The notes beneath the pieces are model-generated. The model did no database searches and was not told where the DNA came from. It saw only the letters and a list, made by a program, of their open reading frames with translations. A stretch of 64,000 bases of DNA from Hevea brasiliensis. Taxonomy: Eukaryota; Streptophyta; Magnoliopsida; Malpighiales; Euphorbiaceae. Position numbers and translations under genes: made by a program. Numbering within the stretch: the first letter of the stretch is position 1; each line of letters opens with the position of its first letter. Of the stretch, positions 22,748-36,007 are shown piece after piece. The stretch spans positions 18,317,421 to 18,381,420 of the forward strand of contig NC_079505.1 in assembly GCF_030052815.1 (NCBI RefSeq), given 5' to 3'.

Positions 22748-24754
22748 TGTCACACCTTACCCCTCTGTAAGGCATAACATGTTCCCGTAGAATACCTATT
22801 GAACTACCGAACTTCACCTACCAATAACTCATTAAGTACCCTACAAGGGATTTTAAAATCATTTTCTTCCTTTTTAGAAGTGGTGAGCATTTTCTAATAG
22901 GTATTAAAACATTTAATTAGAGTTTGTAAACTAGTTAAAATTTTTGTCTCTTTTTATTTTTCCCTAAATTTTAGAAAAAATTAGGCAGAGTGTCATCTGT
23001 ATTTTGATAAAACAGTTCTTCAAATACCTGTAAAAAGTACTTCCAATGATTTATCTCATCAACTTCATCAAATCAATATCCATTACAACCAATTTCAACA
23101 TCATTTCTCAAATTCCAAAAATTCAAATTAATAATTCACAACTCAATATTTCTATTCATTTTTCATTAAAGTAAAAACCAAATTACATTTATCAATCCAG
23201 AATGTACATTAGAAAAATCCAAACTAATATTATTACAAACTTTATACAACTGCTCATGACCAGTTCTACATGTACATACAATTACATACATCAGAATAAC
23301 TATTACAATCAGGGTATAAAGTATGCTCGATAGAACTTCAGGGAAGGTGGCTCCACAATCCTCAACAGCTCACTCTGCTGCTCCTCTAGTCTCTATATCT
23401 GCGACAGCAATAACAGCCAACGCTGAGTACTATGACTCAGTGGTATACAACATACTAAAATAACCTTTATGCAGAATTTAAATCATACTTATTCAAAAAC
23501 TAAACTAAATATGAGCAATAAATACAAAACATGATTTATAAGCTTTTAATCTAAACAATTTCATTTCAAAAGTCTCAAACAAATTTCATAAAAATACACA
23601 GTTATACTATGCCATTTGAAACAATAATCATCTCAATAGCTAAAGGCTTATGAGAAGTCACATCACAAGGCTAGCTAGCTCAAATATATGGATATCTATT
23701 CAATTTCTTCTTCTACTGGCACACACCTCAACACTTTAGCCAGAGAAGGAATCAAAATTCGAAACTGATTTTCCCCACTAGTCATGCTAGTGAGACATTC
23801 AAATATATGGTCATGACACTGTGGTTTCAAAACTATCTTAACAATTTATCAAACATTTGTTGCTATTTCAAACTCATACAAGTAAACTTTTAACAATTTA
23901 AGTCAAAAGCATAATAAACATTTTAATACAATTAAGTCACAATTCATTTAAAACAATTTGTAGAAGAAAATTCACAGAAAATTCTATGTTGTGCACAAAC
24001 ATTAAGCGATTCGCCTCTTGGCCTTTACTTGATGCCTCGAGTTCTTTCCCAGTATTCTTTTCAACTGAAATACACAATTTCACAGTGTTTCAGTATCATA
24101 ATTTATCATAAGTCCAAAAATAAATTTAAATCTACTTATACCTAGCTTTAAATGCAAAACTTGACGTTCTTTAAAATTTATATTTTGGAGTTACTATTCA
24201 AATGCTTAATAGGTATGGGAATTCTAATTTCACCCATATACCACGTTTTGGTTACCTAATTTGTTGGTTTTGGTTATTTTCTCAAATCTTAAGTCTTTTA
24301 GGCACAAATTTCAAATTTTCAGTTTTGTTATCCTGTTTTGTACTGTTCCATTAGTCATTTCTTCATAGAAGTTGTTCCTTATTGTCTTAAATTTATTTCC
24401 CTTTTTGAATCAATCCATTCGGAGTTTTGTAGCTCAAGTTATAGCTATTTGAACATTACTGGCTGGATTGGTCTAATCCAGATTTTTTGGGCACTAATTT
24501 GGTTCTGGCAGTTTTAGGTCACTAATTTTGGGTGGCTAAATGACTTAGTTAAGGGCATAATTTTGGTTTGTGTTCTTCATAAAAGTTGTAGTAATATGTC
24601 TCAGCTTTCTATTGGTAAAATTTTAGGTCATTTGGACCTGCCTAGCCCAAGTTATGGCCAAATGAACAAACACTATTTATTTAGTCATTTTGTACAGGGC
24701 AGAGTGCCCAATTCTGGATTTGGCCAATTTTTTCACTATGCTATGGTCACTTTT
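22748..24754 (-). repeat. A1 5' LTR, piece 1
   Basis: The piece starts tgtcacaccttacccc, the same terminus as A2, and runs to the C2 insertion. It is homologous to 1213-1930 of the other A1 LTR in its right third. There is no gene in it. It contains the inner units with gttttgtagctcaagttat. Confidence 0.85.
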
Positions 24755-27700
24755 TGTAACACCCTCACTATAACAATTCTGCACATTCTACTGTTCCGGT
24801 AACCGGTGTCGGTCTGGACAGCTATAATGTCTGGAAAAATAATTAGACTAGAGTGAGGAGTCATAAATAACTCAAATATTAATAAGAAAAATTTAGGAAA
24901 AATTTTAGAAATAATATACAACCAAGTTAAATGAGCCGGTGCCCCAGCGATGGGTAACCAAGTGGGAAGTGGCGATTCTCGCAACTAGGAGCCCTAGATC
25001 CAGGAGAAAATTCATAAAATAATTTTTGGGACTCCAGAGAAGGGTCATTGAGGTTCCTATGGCATTAGAATGCCAAGAAAAGGTTTAGAAAAAGTTTTCA
25101 ATCGGTACAGATAATTTTGGCCCATTAAGCCAAACGGAGGGTAGTTTGGTCATTTCGTCTTCAGAGATGATTTTTGGCCGGCTTGTCCAGTTAAGCAAAT
25201 AATTATTATGATCTAAAATATGAATAAATATTGCTAAAAATTAAATTGAAAATGAGTAGAGAAGAGAAGAAAAGAAAATGAAAGAAAATGCTAATTATGA
25301 CATCATATGATGTCATTTAAATTTCCTCCACCAATCACAATTTGTTAAACTCATTAAAGAGATAAAAGAGACCAAAAAATTGAAAAACCAATCTGCATCT
25401 TCAACCTTTGGGCAGCCAAAAACGTTGAGAGAGAGAGAGAGAAGAGGTTCTACCATTAAAGCTCCCTTAAGCTTCATTTCCCACTTCAATTCACCTTAAA
25501 ACTTTATTCTCCCTTCACTAAAAATTATACCCACACCAAGGAGAAGTATTTGGCAGCCAAGAAAGAGTAAGAAAGTAAAGAAAAATTAAAGTCTTGGTTG
25601 GCTTGGATTTGAGCTACAAGGGGTTAGTGCCCTAAACAATTTCTTTTCTTTCTTTAATCTTGTAAGCATGCTAAATCAAGTAGAAATTGTGTGAAATTGA
25701 AAGAAAAACTTGAGTAAATGAAATCTCTAAATTTGGCAGCCATGAGAAAGTTTAAGGATTGTTGGTTTTTGATGAAATTAAGTGGCTTAATTATGTTATT
25801 GATGAGTATAGATGATGGATAAAGTGATTTGGTATGAGTTTGGTGTGTGTATGCCATGAATTGAAAATTTGAGTTAGGGTTTGAGCATGAAATTGAGACT
25901 TTGATCATGTAATGATGAAAGTGAGTTTTAATGGTCAATTAGTGACCATTTGGTTATTGGTAAACAAGAAATGAAGTGTGTTTAGTGATGGGATATAGGT
26001 TTATTGTGGTGCCTAGGTGACTGCAGGTGGACATGAGTCCAGCAGGTTTGGGCAGCCATAACTTGAATTGTAGAGGTTCAATTGGTGTTTGGCTAATTGG
26101 AAATGAAACTAGACACATAATGGCACAACTTTGGTGAAGAAACCATGCCCATAAGACCAAACCAAGTAGACCAAAAGCTTGCCCCAATCCGGGTGACCTG
26201 CAGTCTGTTTCTGCAGAATGACAAAATGAACAGTGTTTGGTCATTTAGCCATAACTCAGTGTAGAATGGTCCAATTGACCTGAAATTTTACCAGCAACAA
26301 GCTGAGATATAGACCAACAACTTTCATGAAGAAATCTAACCCAAATTATGACCAGAACCTATCCAACAAGTGAGTTGAAGTTACTATTCACTGCATTGTA
26401 GATATGGTCAGTCCAGAAAATTCCAATCCGGCCAGTCATGGTTTTTAGGCCATAACTTGAGCTACAAAACTTCAAATGGAGTGATTCAAAAAAGGAAATT
26501 CAACTAGACAAAATGAGAAACAAATTTCATGTTGATCAGTTTGCCAAATTCGCACTGTAAAATTGACCAATGGAACAGTAAAGACAAGGCATGAAAACTG
26601 AAAATTCTGCCCAATTAACATTAAGCTTGGAAATGGTATTGCCAACCAATACCAACCAATTTTGAATGCAAAATGTGGTATCTTGGAGAACTTAGGTTCA
26701 ATAAATTTATTATGTATTAAAAAGTCAACAATTTGAGTGAATAGTAATATGAATAGTAATACAAAGATACAAAGTATAATAACTAAATTGGTAGAGGAAA
26801 TTAAGGTATGAAATTTGGAATCCATGAAACATTCATGGATTACTTGGAATAGAAATAGTAATTTACCTAAATGACTTAATAAACATTTAAGTTATGTGAG
26901 TATATGATTAAGATTTGTATTTCCCTTACTAGTAGGTCTAATAAAACATAAGGAATACCACTTGAATATGAAATGAAATTAAACTAGATGAATTGTTGAG
27001 CATAAATAGGATAAGGTTTATATTAGGATTTATGTTTCCATTACAAATAAGATAATAACACCTTGTATGAGTTATGAATTCATATAAATATTGTAATGAA
27101 TAAATGAATCACATAAAAATATGAATGGAACATTAGTTTTCTTTATAAGGGAAAGGAAGAACGTTTTGAGTACAATGGTATATGAACACCATTGTTATGA
27201 ATCGTGATCAATATGAATGATGTAAGGAATGTATGAATATTATGATGAATGTATAAATTATGAAATTTATCATGAAATAATAAACTCATAAAACACAATA
27301 TATTAATATTTAATGATATTATATGCCCTTGTATTGCCTAGACTTGTGTGTCAGATTGGATAGTTTGGCATGCCAATAGGGTATTGTTTTAGCAGTACTG
27401 CGAAAGGCTTTATACCTGTATTCATGGCTTTGTGCCTGTATTCATGGCTTTATGCTCGTATTCATGGCATTATGACAACATTCATGGCTTTTATGCCCAA
27501 TTATGTGTTATCATGGCTCTTTAGCCATACTGATTGCATACGTGGTTGACGTTCTGCGTCCCACGGTATGACGGGCCGAGGCACCGCGGTGTCCAATGCC
27601 AACGACCCGTTATCCAGTTTAGTCAGCCTGTCATAGGTTACTTGGGCAGTGAAATTTATTGAAATAAGTTAAGAATATTAGCAATTAAAAATATTAGAAA

Positions 27701-28860
27701 TTAAATAAAATAAATAAGTAAGATGACCTAAAATAAATTAGAATAGTTATTTATTAGAAAGAATCGAAATGAACTGGACAGATATTAAAATTTACTTATT
27801 ATAAGATAATCTGAGACAACCTAGCAAGTATAGAGAAAATGCTAAAAGATTAGCAAAGAAAATTATAACATAAATAAATATTGCAAATATGACTTATATA
27901 ATAATATAAGCATAAATTTATTATTTTCAGATCATTTTTCTTTATACATTATTACTATACATTGGCGAAATAAACACTTTCAAAGAAGACTAAATTAGGA
28001 TAAAACATATTAAATTTTAGAAACCGCATGTGAAGTATAAATAAATCTTAATTATTTGAATTATGTTTTATTTCTATCTTATTTGTATATTATTTCCTTA
28101 TATTATTGCACCACTAAGCAGCAATGCTTAGCGCGATGGAATTGTTTCCTTCGCGCAGGTACTGAAGCTAGAACCCAATGGACGTTTGACTGAGAATTTT
28201 GAGAGTTTTGATCTGCAGAAGTATCTGAAGTATTCAAGGTTGTCACCTCCTCAACAATGCATGTAGATAGGGCCCATATAGATCATATTTTATATTTTGT
28301 ATAAAATGCTTAGATATTATATTGTAATGTATATTATGAACAGGTAATTACTAGAAATGCAATGTAAATTAATAAATTAGCTTTTTCATATATAATTAAT
28401 TTATATATCATGTAAATTATGAAATTTTGTAATTATTTTGTAAATTATGTAAATTAAGGAAATTTGAAAATGTTGCTTATGTAATTTGAGAATGTTTACA
28501 TATGAATTGAGTATGAATGGAAATGTATGTAAATGATTATGAAATTGAAATGTATGGATGAGATGAAATATGAGAAAATTATGAGAATGATTGATGAGAT
28601 AATTATGATTAGCATGGATAAGATTTTATTTTAGAAATATTGTTGAATTGAATTTCAAACAGGTGAATATTGAAATACGCCAAACGATAATAAAATAGGG
28701 GAAACTCTGCTGGTTTCTCCGTCTAAAAATAATTGATATCAAATTAAATGAATTCAAAATTATTTAGAAAAAAAAATAAAGTAAGATAAGTTAGGGTGCT
28801 CCGGCACCGATTGTAGCATGCTTTGCTCGGCTACACTGTAGTCGGGTGAGGGGTGTTACA
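24755..28860 (+). repeat. C2: 4.1-kb solo LTR in the A1 5' LTR
   Basis: It starts tgtaacaccctcactataa and ends gggtgaggggtgttaca. It is flanked by ctttt on both sides (24750-24754 and 28861-28865). The other A1 LTR shows the empty site near 1931-1942. It is the same family as C1 (shared ends, minisatellite at 27406) but about 600 bp shorter. No coding region or second LTR is inside. Confidence 0.88.
27406..27505 (+). repeat. 20-bp minisatellite in C2
   Basis: Units at 27406, 27426, 27446, 27466 and 27486 follow ggctttatgcc-gtattcat with one or more changes each. They are more diverged than those in C1. Confidence 0.8.
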
Positions 28861-28865
28861 CTTTT

Positions 28866-30206
28866 TAGGCATGATTCCTGAATGAAAAATATGTCATTTT
28901 GTGTCTAGTTTCATTACCAATTAGCCTTACACCAATTGGGTTGGTAAATTTTTAGTTTTGGTCCCTGAAAGGGACCTTGGTCATGCTGCCTGCAGAATGA
29001 CCATAAGCAATCCGAATTTAAACCTAATTCTAACACTTCCTACACACCACAATTGGTCATACATTGACCATTTTTCAACTCAAACAAGGTCAAAAATATC
29101 ATTTGGCTAATTCTTGTATTTTTATCTTCCAAACTCTAGGTGCCAAAACCCTAACTTTCATGCTTAGCTCAATTGATGAAATGTAAATGCATAATTAATA
29201 CCTTTATACTCTTTTGCACTTAACTACTTCTTCATTTGCATCAAAATCATTCATTCTCAAACCTAAACCCTAGCTGCCCGAAATTTATGTTTGGTCCCTC
29301 AACCATGTTTTCTTTTGATTTTAAGGATGAAATCTAAGTTAAAGTAACTCAAAACATGTATTTTAAACATTAAATTTCAATTTAATTTCTTACCTCAACT
29401 TGAAGTTCCTCTTCCTCAATTCCTTCCTTTTCCTCTTTTCTTTTCTTGCTCAAGCTTCTTCTCAAGTGAAGTTAACAAGGTTTAATGGGGATTTTTTAGG
29501 ACAAAGTGAGGTTTTGAAAGCTTTGATCAAGCTTCCATGGGAGTTGTTTTAATGGTGAAGTGAGGGAGAGAGAGAGAGAGCCGGCTAGTTTGGGAGGAAG
29601 ATGGAATTGTTTTCTTTTTTTTTATGTCATTTTATTTTTTTTATTTTATGTATTTGAATTGGTCAAAATTTGTAAGAATTTAAAAATAATTTTGACATCA
29701 TGGTGATGTCATCCAAGTGATGTAAACAACCTTTTTTTTTCCTTTTTTTTTTCATTTATTTTTCCTTAGTTCTTTAATTTAATTCTTAATCCCAAAATTT
29801 TCTTTTCTTTGATTTTATTGGACAGTTAGGTCAGGAGTCAGCTCTAGGGGTGAATTGACCAATTTGCCCCTCACCGATTCGACTCGGTTTGTAAGTAATT
29901 CAATATTTCTTCCGAAGTCCTGACCTAATTATTTGGCCCACTTAACCATTCTTTTCTGTGATTTTCTCTTTTCCACTGTGTTCACAATAGTCCTAAGGAC
30001 CGCGGCGTCACATTTTACGGTTTGAAATTTGAGTTTAAATCGTCCTCGCAGTCCTTCCCGAGAAGGTCATCCATCGCTGTGACTCTCGGCTCATTTAATC
30101 TCTTATGTTCTGTTTTTCTTATTTATACTTAACTAATTAACAATTACTAATTATTTGTTTTCAGGGCTTATCTAATTATCTTAGATGTAGTTCTAATCCC
30201 CTTAAT
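28866..30206 (-). repeat. A1 5' LTR, piece 2
   Basis: It is collinear with 1943-3265 of the A1 3' LTR, and the copies differ by scattered substitutions and small indels. It ends at the A2 insertion point, ttaat. No gene is seen. Confidence 0.88.
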
Positions 30207-33200
30207 TGTCACACCTTATCCCTCCGTAAGGCATAACATGATCCCGTAGAATACTTAATGAACTACCGAACTTCACCTACCGATAACTCATTAAGTACCC
30301 TACAAGGGATTTTAAAACAATTTTCTTACATTTTGGAAGTGGTGAGCATTTTAGTGAGAATTAAAAACCATTTATTCAAAGCTTAAGGACTAGTAAAAAT
30401 TTTTATCCATTTAAATTTTGCCGCAAATTTTATAAAAATTTTGATAGAGTTCCCTCTGTATTTTGAGAAACCAGTTCTTTAAAGACCTGTAAAAAGCACT
30501 TCCAAAATATTTCACAACTCCCAATCTCCAATAAAACTCAAATCACTTCAAGGCAATTTCCACAATTGAATCAAATTTGGTCATCACAAAATTTTTAATA
30601 CTTCATTAACAAGGCATAAAGCAGAAAATTCATATTTACAAATATTAAATTTACAGAAGCAAACCCAAAATAATATTATTACAATTTATTTACAATTGCT
30701 CAATTTACATTGATACTTATGACATTACAGTATTTACATCAAAATAACTATAAGGGTATAAAACAATACCCGTACAAAAGGGATCAAAAAGTTCTTATCA
30801 ATCCCGCAGCTCACTCTGCTGCTTTCTCCTTGCTCTTATCTGCGACAGTAAATTAAACTCTCCTTGCTCTTATCTGCGATAGTAAATTAAACTATCGCTG
30901 AGTATAAACATACTCAGTGGTGCACAATAAAAATTTAAAATACGATACATAAATCATTTATTGATGAAACATAATTTGAATACTTCACAATCACATTTCA
31001 CAAATATCAAAGCTCATAACAACTTATTTTGTCAAATAATATATTAAACACAGTTTAGTCAAACAATTTCATAAACACAGTGTTGCCAAAATCATACACA
31101 GCTTAAGCCATGACACAAAATTTCCGATCAATGCCGTGTTGTACACCACGACAAAGCAATCTACAACCCCATTAATCGAAATCAATGAGGGAGGTGGCTA
31201 GCTAGCTAATAAGTACTCATCCGATCAACAACCTCAACTGGCAAGCCAAAGAGGGAGGAAAATAAACGATCTCAACCCCATAAATGGAGGAGGAAATGTG
31301 GTACAGTCATGCTAAGTGTGAATTCAAAATCAATTTAAAACAATTATTTTCAATAATTTATGAGAGATCCCAAACAATTTTCAAAGTCATTTTTGTATTC
31401 ACAAAGTGGCAACACAATTCATAAATAACACAGCAATTTCATAAAGTATAGCAACTTAAATTTTCAATTGGAAAACAATTACATAAATTTATTGTGCACA
31501 AACCTGACTAGAGTCGCCTCTAGGCCTTGACTCAGTCTCTCCGAGCTTCCAAGTCTTTTTCAGCTAAAACACACAATTTCATAGTGTTTCAGTACCATAA
31601 CTTAACATAAGTCCAAAAATAAATTTAACTTCACTTTAACTAGCTCTATTGCTTTAAATTCGACGTTCTCAAAGTTTTTGTGTTTCGGGTTACTATTCAC
31701 TACACTATTCAAGTCAAATTGTTGACTTTTTAAGGATTAATAGGTATGGGAACTCCAACTTCACCCACAGATCACATTTTGGTCACCAAACTTGTTGGTT
31801 TTGGTCATTTTTTTTAAAGCGTAGGTCATTTTGGCAAAATTGCAAATTTTCGATTTTGGTGCTCCAAAGTTGCACTGTTCCATTGGTCGATCTACTGTTG
31901 GAATTTGACAAAACCTCCTTCATATAAAATGTTCCTTATTGTCTTAAGTGTATTCTCATTTTTGGATCACCTCAATCGGAGTTTTGTAGCTCAAGTTATG
32001 GTCAAAAAAATTTACTGTTCACGTGCACTGTTCATACTGGTATCTTGGGTTCTGGCAGATTTTGATCCAACTTTGGTCAGTAATTTGATCAAGTTAAGTT
32101 CATAATTTGGTCTGACTTTCTTCATATGAAATGTTCTACTATGTCTTAGGTTTCCATCGGTTCAAGAATCGCCTAAATCCGAGTTTCCTAGAGAGAGTTA
32201 TAGCCATTCAAACATTACTACTCACATGAAAATCTGCAGAGTTGCAGGTTTGGTAACTCAACTTTGCTCAATAATTTGAATGGGTTAATGGCATAATTCG
32301 GGGTGATGTTCTTCATGAAAGTTTTAGATCTATATCTCTTCTAACCCCTGGCCAAATTTCAGGTCAATTTGACCTGTCTAACTCGAGTTATGACCAAATG
32401 AACAGTTTCATTTGGTCAGTTTGGTGCAGTGGCAGCTTGCTCTCATTTCACTTTGGTGAATTGTTTCACTAAGTTTTAGTCAGTTTTTGGCCATGGTTCC
32501 TTAATGAAAATTGTGCTATTTTATGTTTATTTTCATTCCCAATTGGTGGCATATCAATTGGACTTGTAAAATTTGAGTTTTGGTCCTTTAAAGTGGGTTT
32601 GGTCATGCTGCCAGCAGCATGACCATTGGACCTACGAATTTGGTTTTCATTCCAACAATTCCCACACAACTTATTTGGTCATAATTGACCATTATTTCAT
32701 TTCACAATAGGTTAAACATACCATTTATTCATTTCTCCAAATTTTGGTTCATAAACCCTAGCATTGAAACCCTAATCTCACTAACTCTTGCATTTAACCA
32801 TTTCAATGCCTTTAACTATCATCACTTAACTCATTAAGGTTCATATTCCTATCCAAGCCAATCAAGCCATGCAAATTACACTCTTCACAATGCTAGCCGA
32901 AATTTCCTCTCTTCTTAAACATGCAATATTTTTCAATTTCTCCATATAATCTCATTCATTTCTACCCTAAATCCATCATATATACTAAAAGAGAAGTTGG
33001 ATTAGCTTACCTTAAGTGAGCAGAATTTGTCTATCCAATTCTTCAACTTTGCTTGATTTATTTGCTCCCAATCTTCTTATCAAAGTTCAAATACAAGTTT
33101 TAGTTATGGGATGTAAAGATTTCATGGAAAGATTTAGGGTTTAAGGGAAGATTTAGATGGCTTCAATGGAGGTTTTAATCATGGTGAGGGAGAGGGAAAT

Positions 33201-33888
33201 GGGAGGCGGCAACCAAAGGAAGGAAGAAGACTTTTTTTTTTCTTTTATTTTCTTTCATCTTTATCACTTAAAGAAGACCAAAAATCTAATTTAATAAATA
33301 ATTTAATAAATTTGTTTGTGACATCATTAATGATGTCATCAACTTTGACTTTTCCATCTTTTCCTTTTCTTTTCTTTTTCTATTAGTTCTTTAATTTAAT
33401 TCTTGATTCCGAAATTTTCTTTTCTCCGATTTTATTGGACAGTTAGGTCAGGAGTCAGCTCTCGGGGTCAATTGACCAAATTGCCCCTCGCCGGTTCATC
33501 CCGGTTTGCAAATAATCCAATATTTCTTCCGGCTCCCTGACCTAATTATTTGACTGGCTTAACAGTTCTTTTTCGTGATTTTCTCTTTTCCACTGTGTTT
33601 ATAAGGGTCCTAAGGACCGCAGCGTCACTTTTTACGGTTCAAAATTTGAGTTTAAAATGACTTCGCAGTCGTTCCCGAGGAGGTCACTCATCGCTGTGAC
33701 TCTCGGCTCGTTTAACCTCTTATGTTCTGTTTTTCTTATTTATAGTTAACTAATTAAACATTACTAATTATTTGTGTTTATGGCTTCTCAAATTGTCTTA
33801 AGTGTGGCCCTAGTCCCATTAATTGTCCGGACCGACACCGGTCACCGGAACAGTGAAATATACCAGGCTATGCAACGGGGGTGTTACA
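30207..33888 (-). repeat. A2 3' LTR (3.68 kb)
   Basis: It starts tgtcacaccttatccc and ends gggggtgttaca. Relative to its partner it has a 34-bp tandem duplication (30825-30858 and 30859-30892) and keeps about 42 bp near 32730-32777 that the partner has lost. Several degenerate units about 180-210 bp apart lie at roughly 31918, 32130, 32310 and 32490. Confidence 0.92.
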
Positions 33889-33904
33889 ATTCTCCCCCCC
33901 TTAA
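33889..33904 (-). other. Polypurine tract of A2
   Basis: On the minus strand it reads as a purine run rich in G next to the 3' LTR start, the same sequence as in A1. Confidence 0.75.
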
Positions 33905-33935
33905 ATAAATTTCGTCTCGAAATTTTTACCTGGTA

Positions 33936-34667
33936 TCAATCTCTGAACAGCTGTGGGTGTTGTCTCCTCATGTCCTCTTCTCGTTCCCAAGTAGCCTCTT
34001 GGCCCGAATGATGGTTCCACAGCACTTTTACCAACGGTATCTGCTTATTCCGTAGCTGCTTCACCTCATAAGCCAGAATCTTTATGGGTTCTTCTTCATA
34101 TGTGAGGTCTGGATTCACTTCTATTTCTTCTACTGGTAGTACATGAGATGGGTCTGATCGGTACCTCCTCAACATAGACACATGGAAGACATTATGTATC
34201 TTCTCCAACTCTGGAGGTAGTGCCAACCGATATGCCAAAGGACCCACTCTTTCCAGAACCTCATATGGCCCGATAAAATGAGGACTTAGTTTCCCCTTTC
34301 TGCCGAATCTCATAATCCTCTTCCAAGGAGAAACCTTGAGGAAAACTTTCTCACCCACTGCATACTCAATATCCCTTCTTTTCAAATCAATATATGACTT
34401 CTGACAGTCTGATGCAGCTTTAAGTCGACCTCTGATCACTCTGATTTTCTCTTCAGTCTGTTGAACTATTTCGGGTCCAATCATTTTTCTTTCACCCACG
34501 TCATCCCAACACAACGGGGTTCTACATTTCCTGCCATACAAAGCTTCATATGGAGGCATCCCAATGCTTGATTGGTAGCTGTTGTTGTAAGCAAACTCAA
34601 TCAAAGGCAAGTGTGTATCCCAACTACCCTCAAACTCAATCACACAAGCCCGTAGCATGTCCTCCAA
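33936..34667 (-). pseudogene. A2 integrase C-terminal half and chromodomain
   Basis: The open stretch of 243 codons begins with the end of the catalytic core ([20 protein letters not shown]) and contains [21 protein letters not shown]. The GPY-type module KGKLSPHFIGPYEVLERVGPLAYRLALP and VFHVSMLRRY follow. It ends in the chromodomain (KILAYEVKQLRNKQIPLVKVLW and QEATWEREEDMR). It is open to its natural end but out of frame with the core upstream, because of a shift near 34670-34700 where the [10 protein letters not shown] motif is altered. Confidence 0.88.
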
Positions 34668-34675
34668 GATCTGAA

Positions 34676-35116
34676 TTACCCTCTCGGGTGGCCATCCATG
34701 CGTGGGTGGAATGCGATCTTGAAGTTCAATCTAGTTCCTAGGGCTCTCTGAAGACTACCCCAGAATCTAGAAGTGAACCTAGGATCTCTGTCTGATACAA
34801 TGGATACTGGCACTCTATGAAGTCTCACAATCTCATCAATGTACAACCTAGCCAATCTGTCTAAACTGTAGTCCATTCAAACTGGCAGAAAATGAGCAGA
34901 CTTAGTTAGTTTGTCGACAATGACCCATACTGCATCATGACTCTTCTGTGTTCTCGGAAGTCCCATCACAAAATCCATTGTTATTCTTTCCCATTTCCAT
35001 TCTGGCACTGATAGTGGATGTAATAACCAGTTGGCACTTGATGCTCTGCCTTTACTTGCTGACAAGTTAGGCATTTGGATACAAACTCTGCCATATCTCT
35101 TTTTAAACCCATCCAC
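34676..35116 (-). pseudogene. A2 integrase catalytic core
   Basis: Two adjoining open pieces in one frame contain [20 protein letters not shown] and [13 protein letters not shown] with the first catalytic Asp, then [18 protein letters not shown] with the second. The segment with the catalytic Glu lies across the frameshift near 34700. A stop separates the pieces near 34877. The frame differs from the RNase H segment by a one-base loss near 35040. Confidence 0.85.
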
Positions 35117-35859
35117 CAGTAATGCTCCTTTAGCCCTCTATACATTTTTGTACCACCAGGGTGCATAGCAAAAGGAGACTCATGTGCTTCCTTCAAAATG
35201 ATCTGCCTCAAAACAACATCATTAGGAACACATATTCTACCCTGGTGTAGCAGTAAACCATCATCTCTGATTGAGAACTCTGGTTTCTTGCCCTGCCGAA
35301 CTTCTTCCAACAACTTCTGATACTTTTCATCATTCTGAGTAGTCATTCTGATCTGATCAATCAACAATGGCTGTACATGCCATGCAACTGCTGCCTGCCC
35401 ATCATCATTAATCTCTAAACTGGCATGTAATGATCTCAACTCATGTATCAAAGACAAAGGAGTAACTTGTAGACTTGCCATAGTCTTTCGACTTAGGGCG
35501 TCAGCCACAACATTAGCTTTCCCTGGCTGATAGTCTATCAGACAATCATAGTCTTTTATCAACTCTAACCATCTCCTCTGTCTCAAATTCAACTCTTTCT
35601 GGGTGCCTAAATACTTCAAACTCTTATGATCTGTGTAGATGTAACATTTCTCCCCATACAAATAATGTCTCCAGATCTTAAGAGCAAACACAATGGCTGC
35701 AAGCTCCAAATCATGTGTCAGATAATTCCTCTCATGCGGTTTTAGCTGGCGTGATGCATAGGCAATGACATTTCGATCTTGCATCAACACACAACCTAAC
35801 CCGTTGTGAGAAGCATCGCTGTAAACTGTATATTCTTTACCCGGTGTGGGTAAAGTCAA
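34981..35859 (-). pseudogene. A2 RNase H and integrase zinc domain
   Basis: The 292-codon open stretch covers RNase H ([28 protein letters not shown]), the connection ([17 protein letters not shown]) and the integrase HHCC domain ([11 protein letters not shown]...[11 protein letters not shown]). Its start is set by a frameshift or stop between RT and RNase H. Its end runs into a wrong frame after QVPTG near 35040. Confidence 0.9.
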
Positions 35860-36007
35860 GACTAGAGCCTCTGTCTAACATCTTTTCAATTCATCAAAAC
35901 TTTGCTAGCATTTGTCCGTCCACTGAAATTTCACATCCTTTCTAAGCAGCTTGGTCAATGGAGATGCCAACATGGAGAATCCCTTCACAAATCTACGGTA
36001 GTATCGG

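Noticed and set aside
32469..32669. 66-codon ORF repeated at 40997-41200
   Set aside because: It is the same LTR sequence in both A2 LTRs. It recurs because the LTRs are identical, not because it is a gene.
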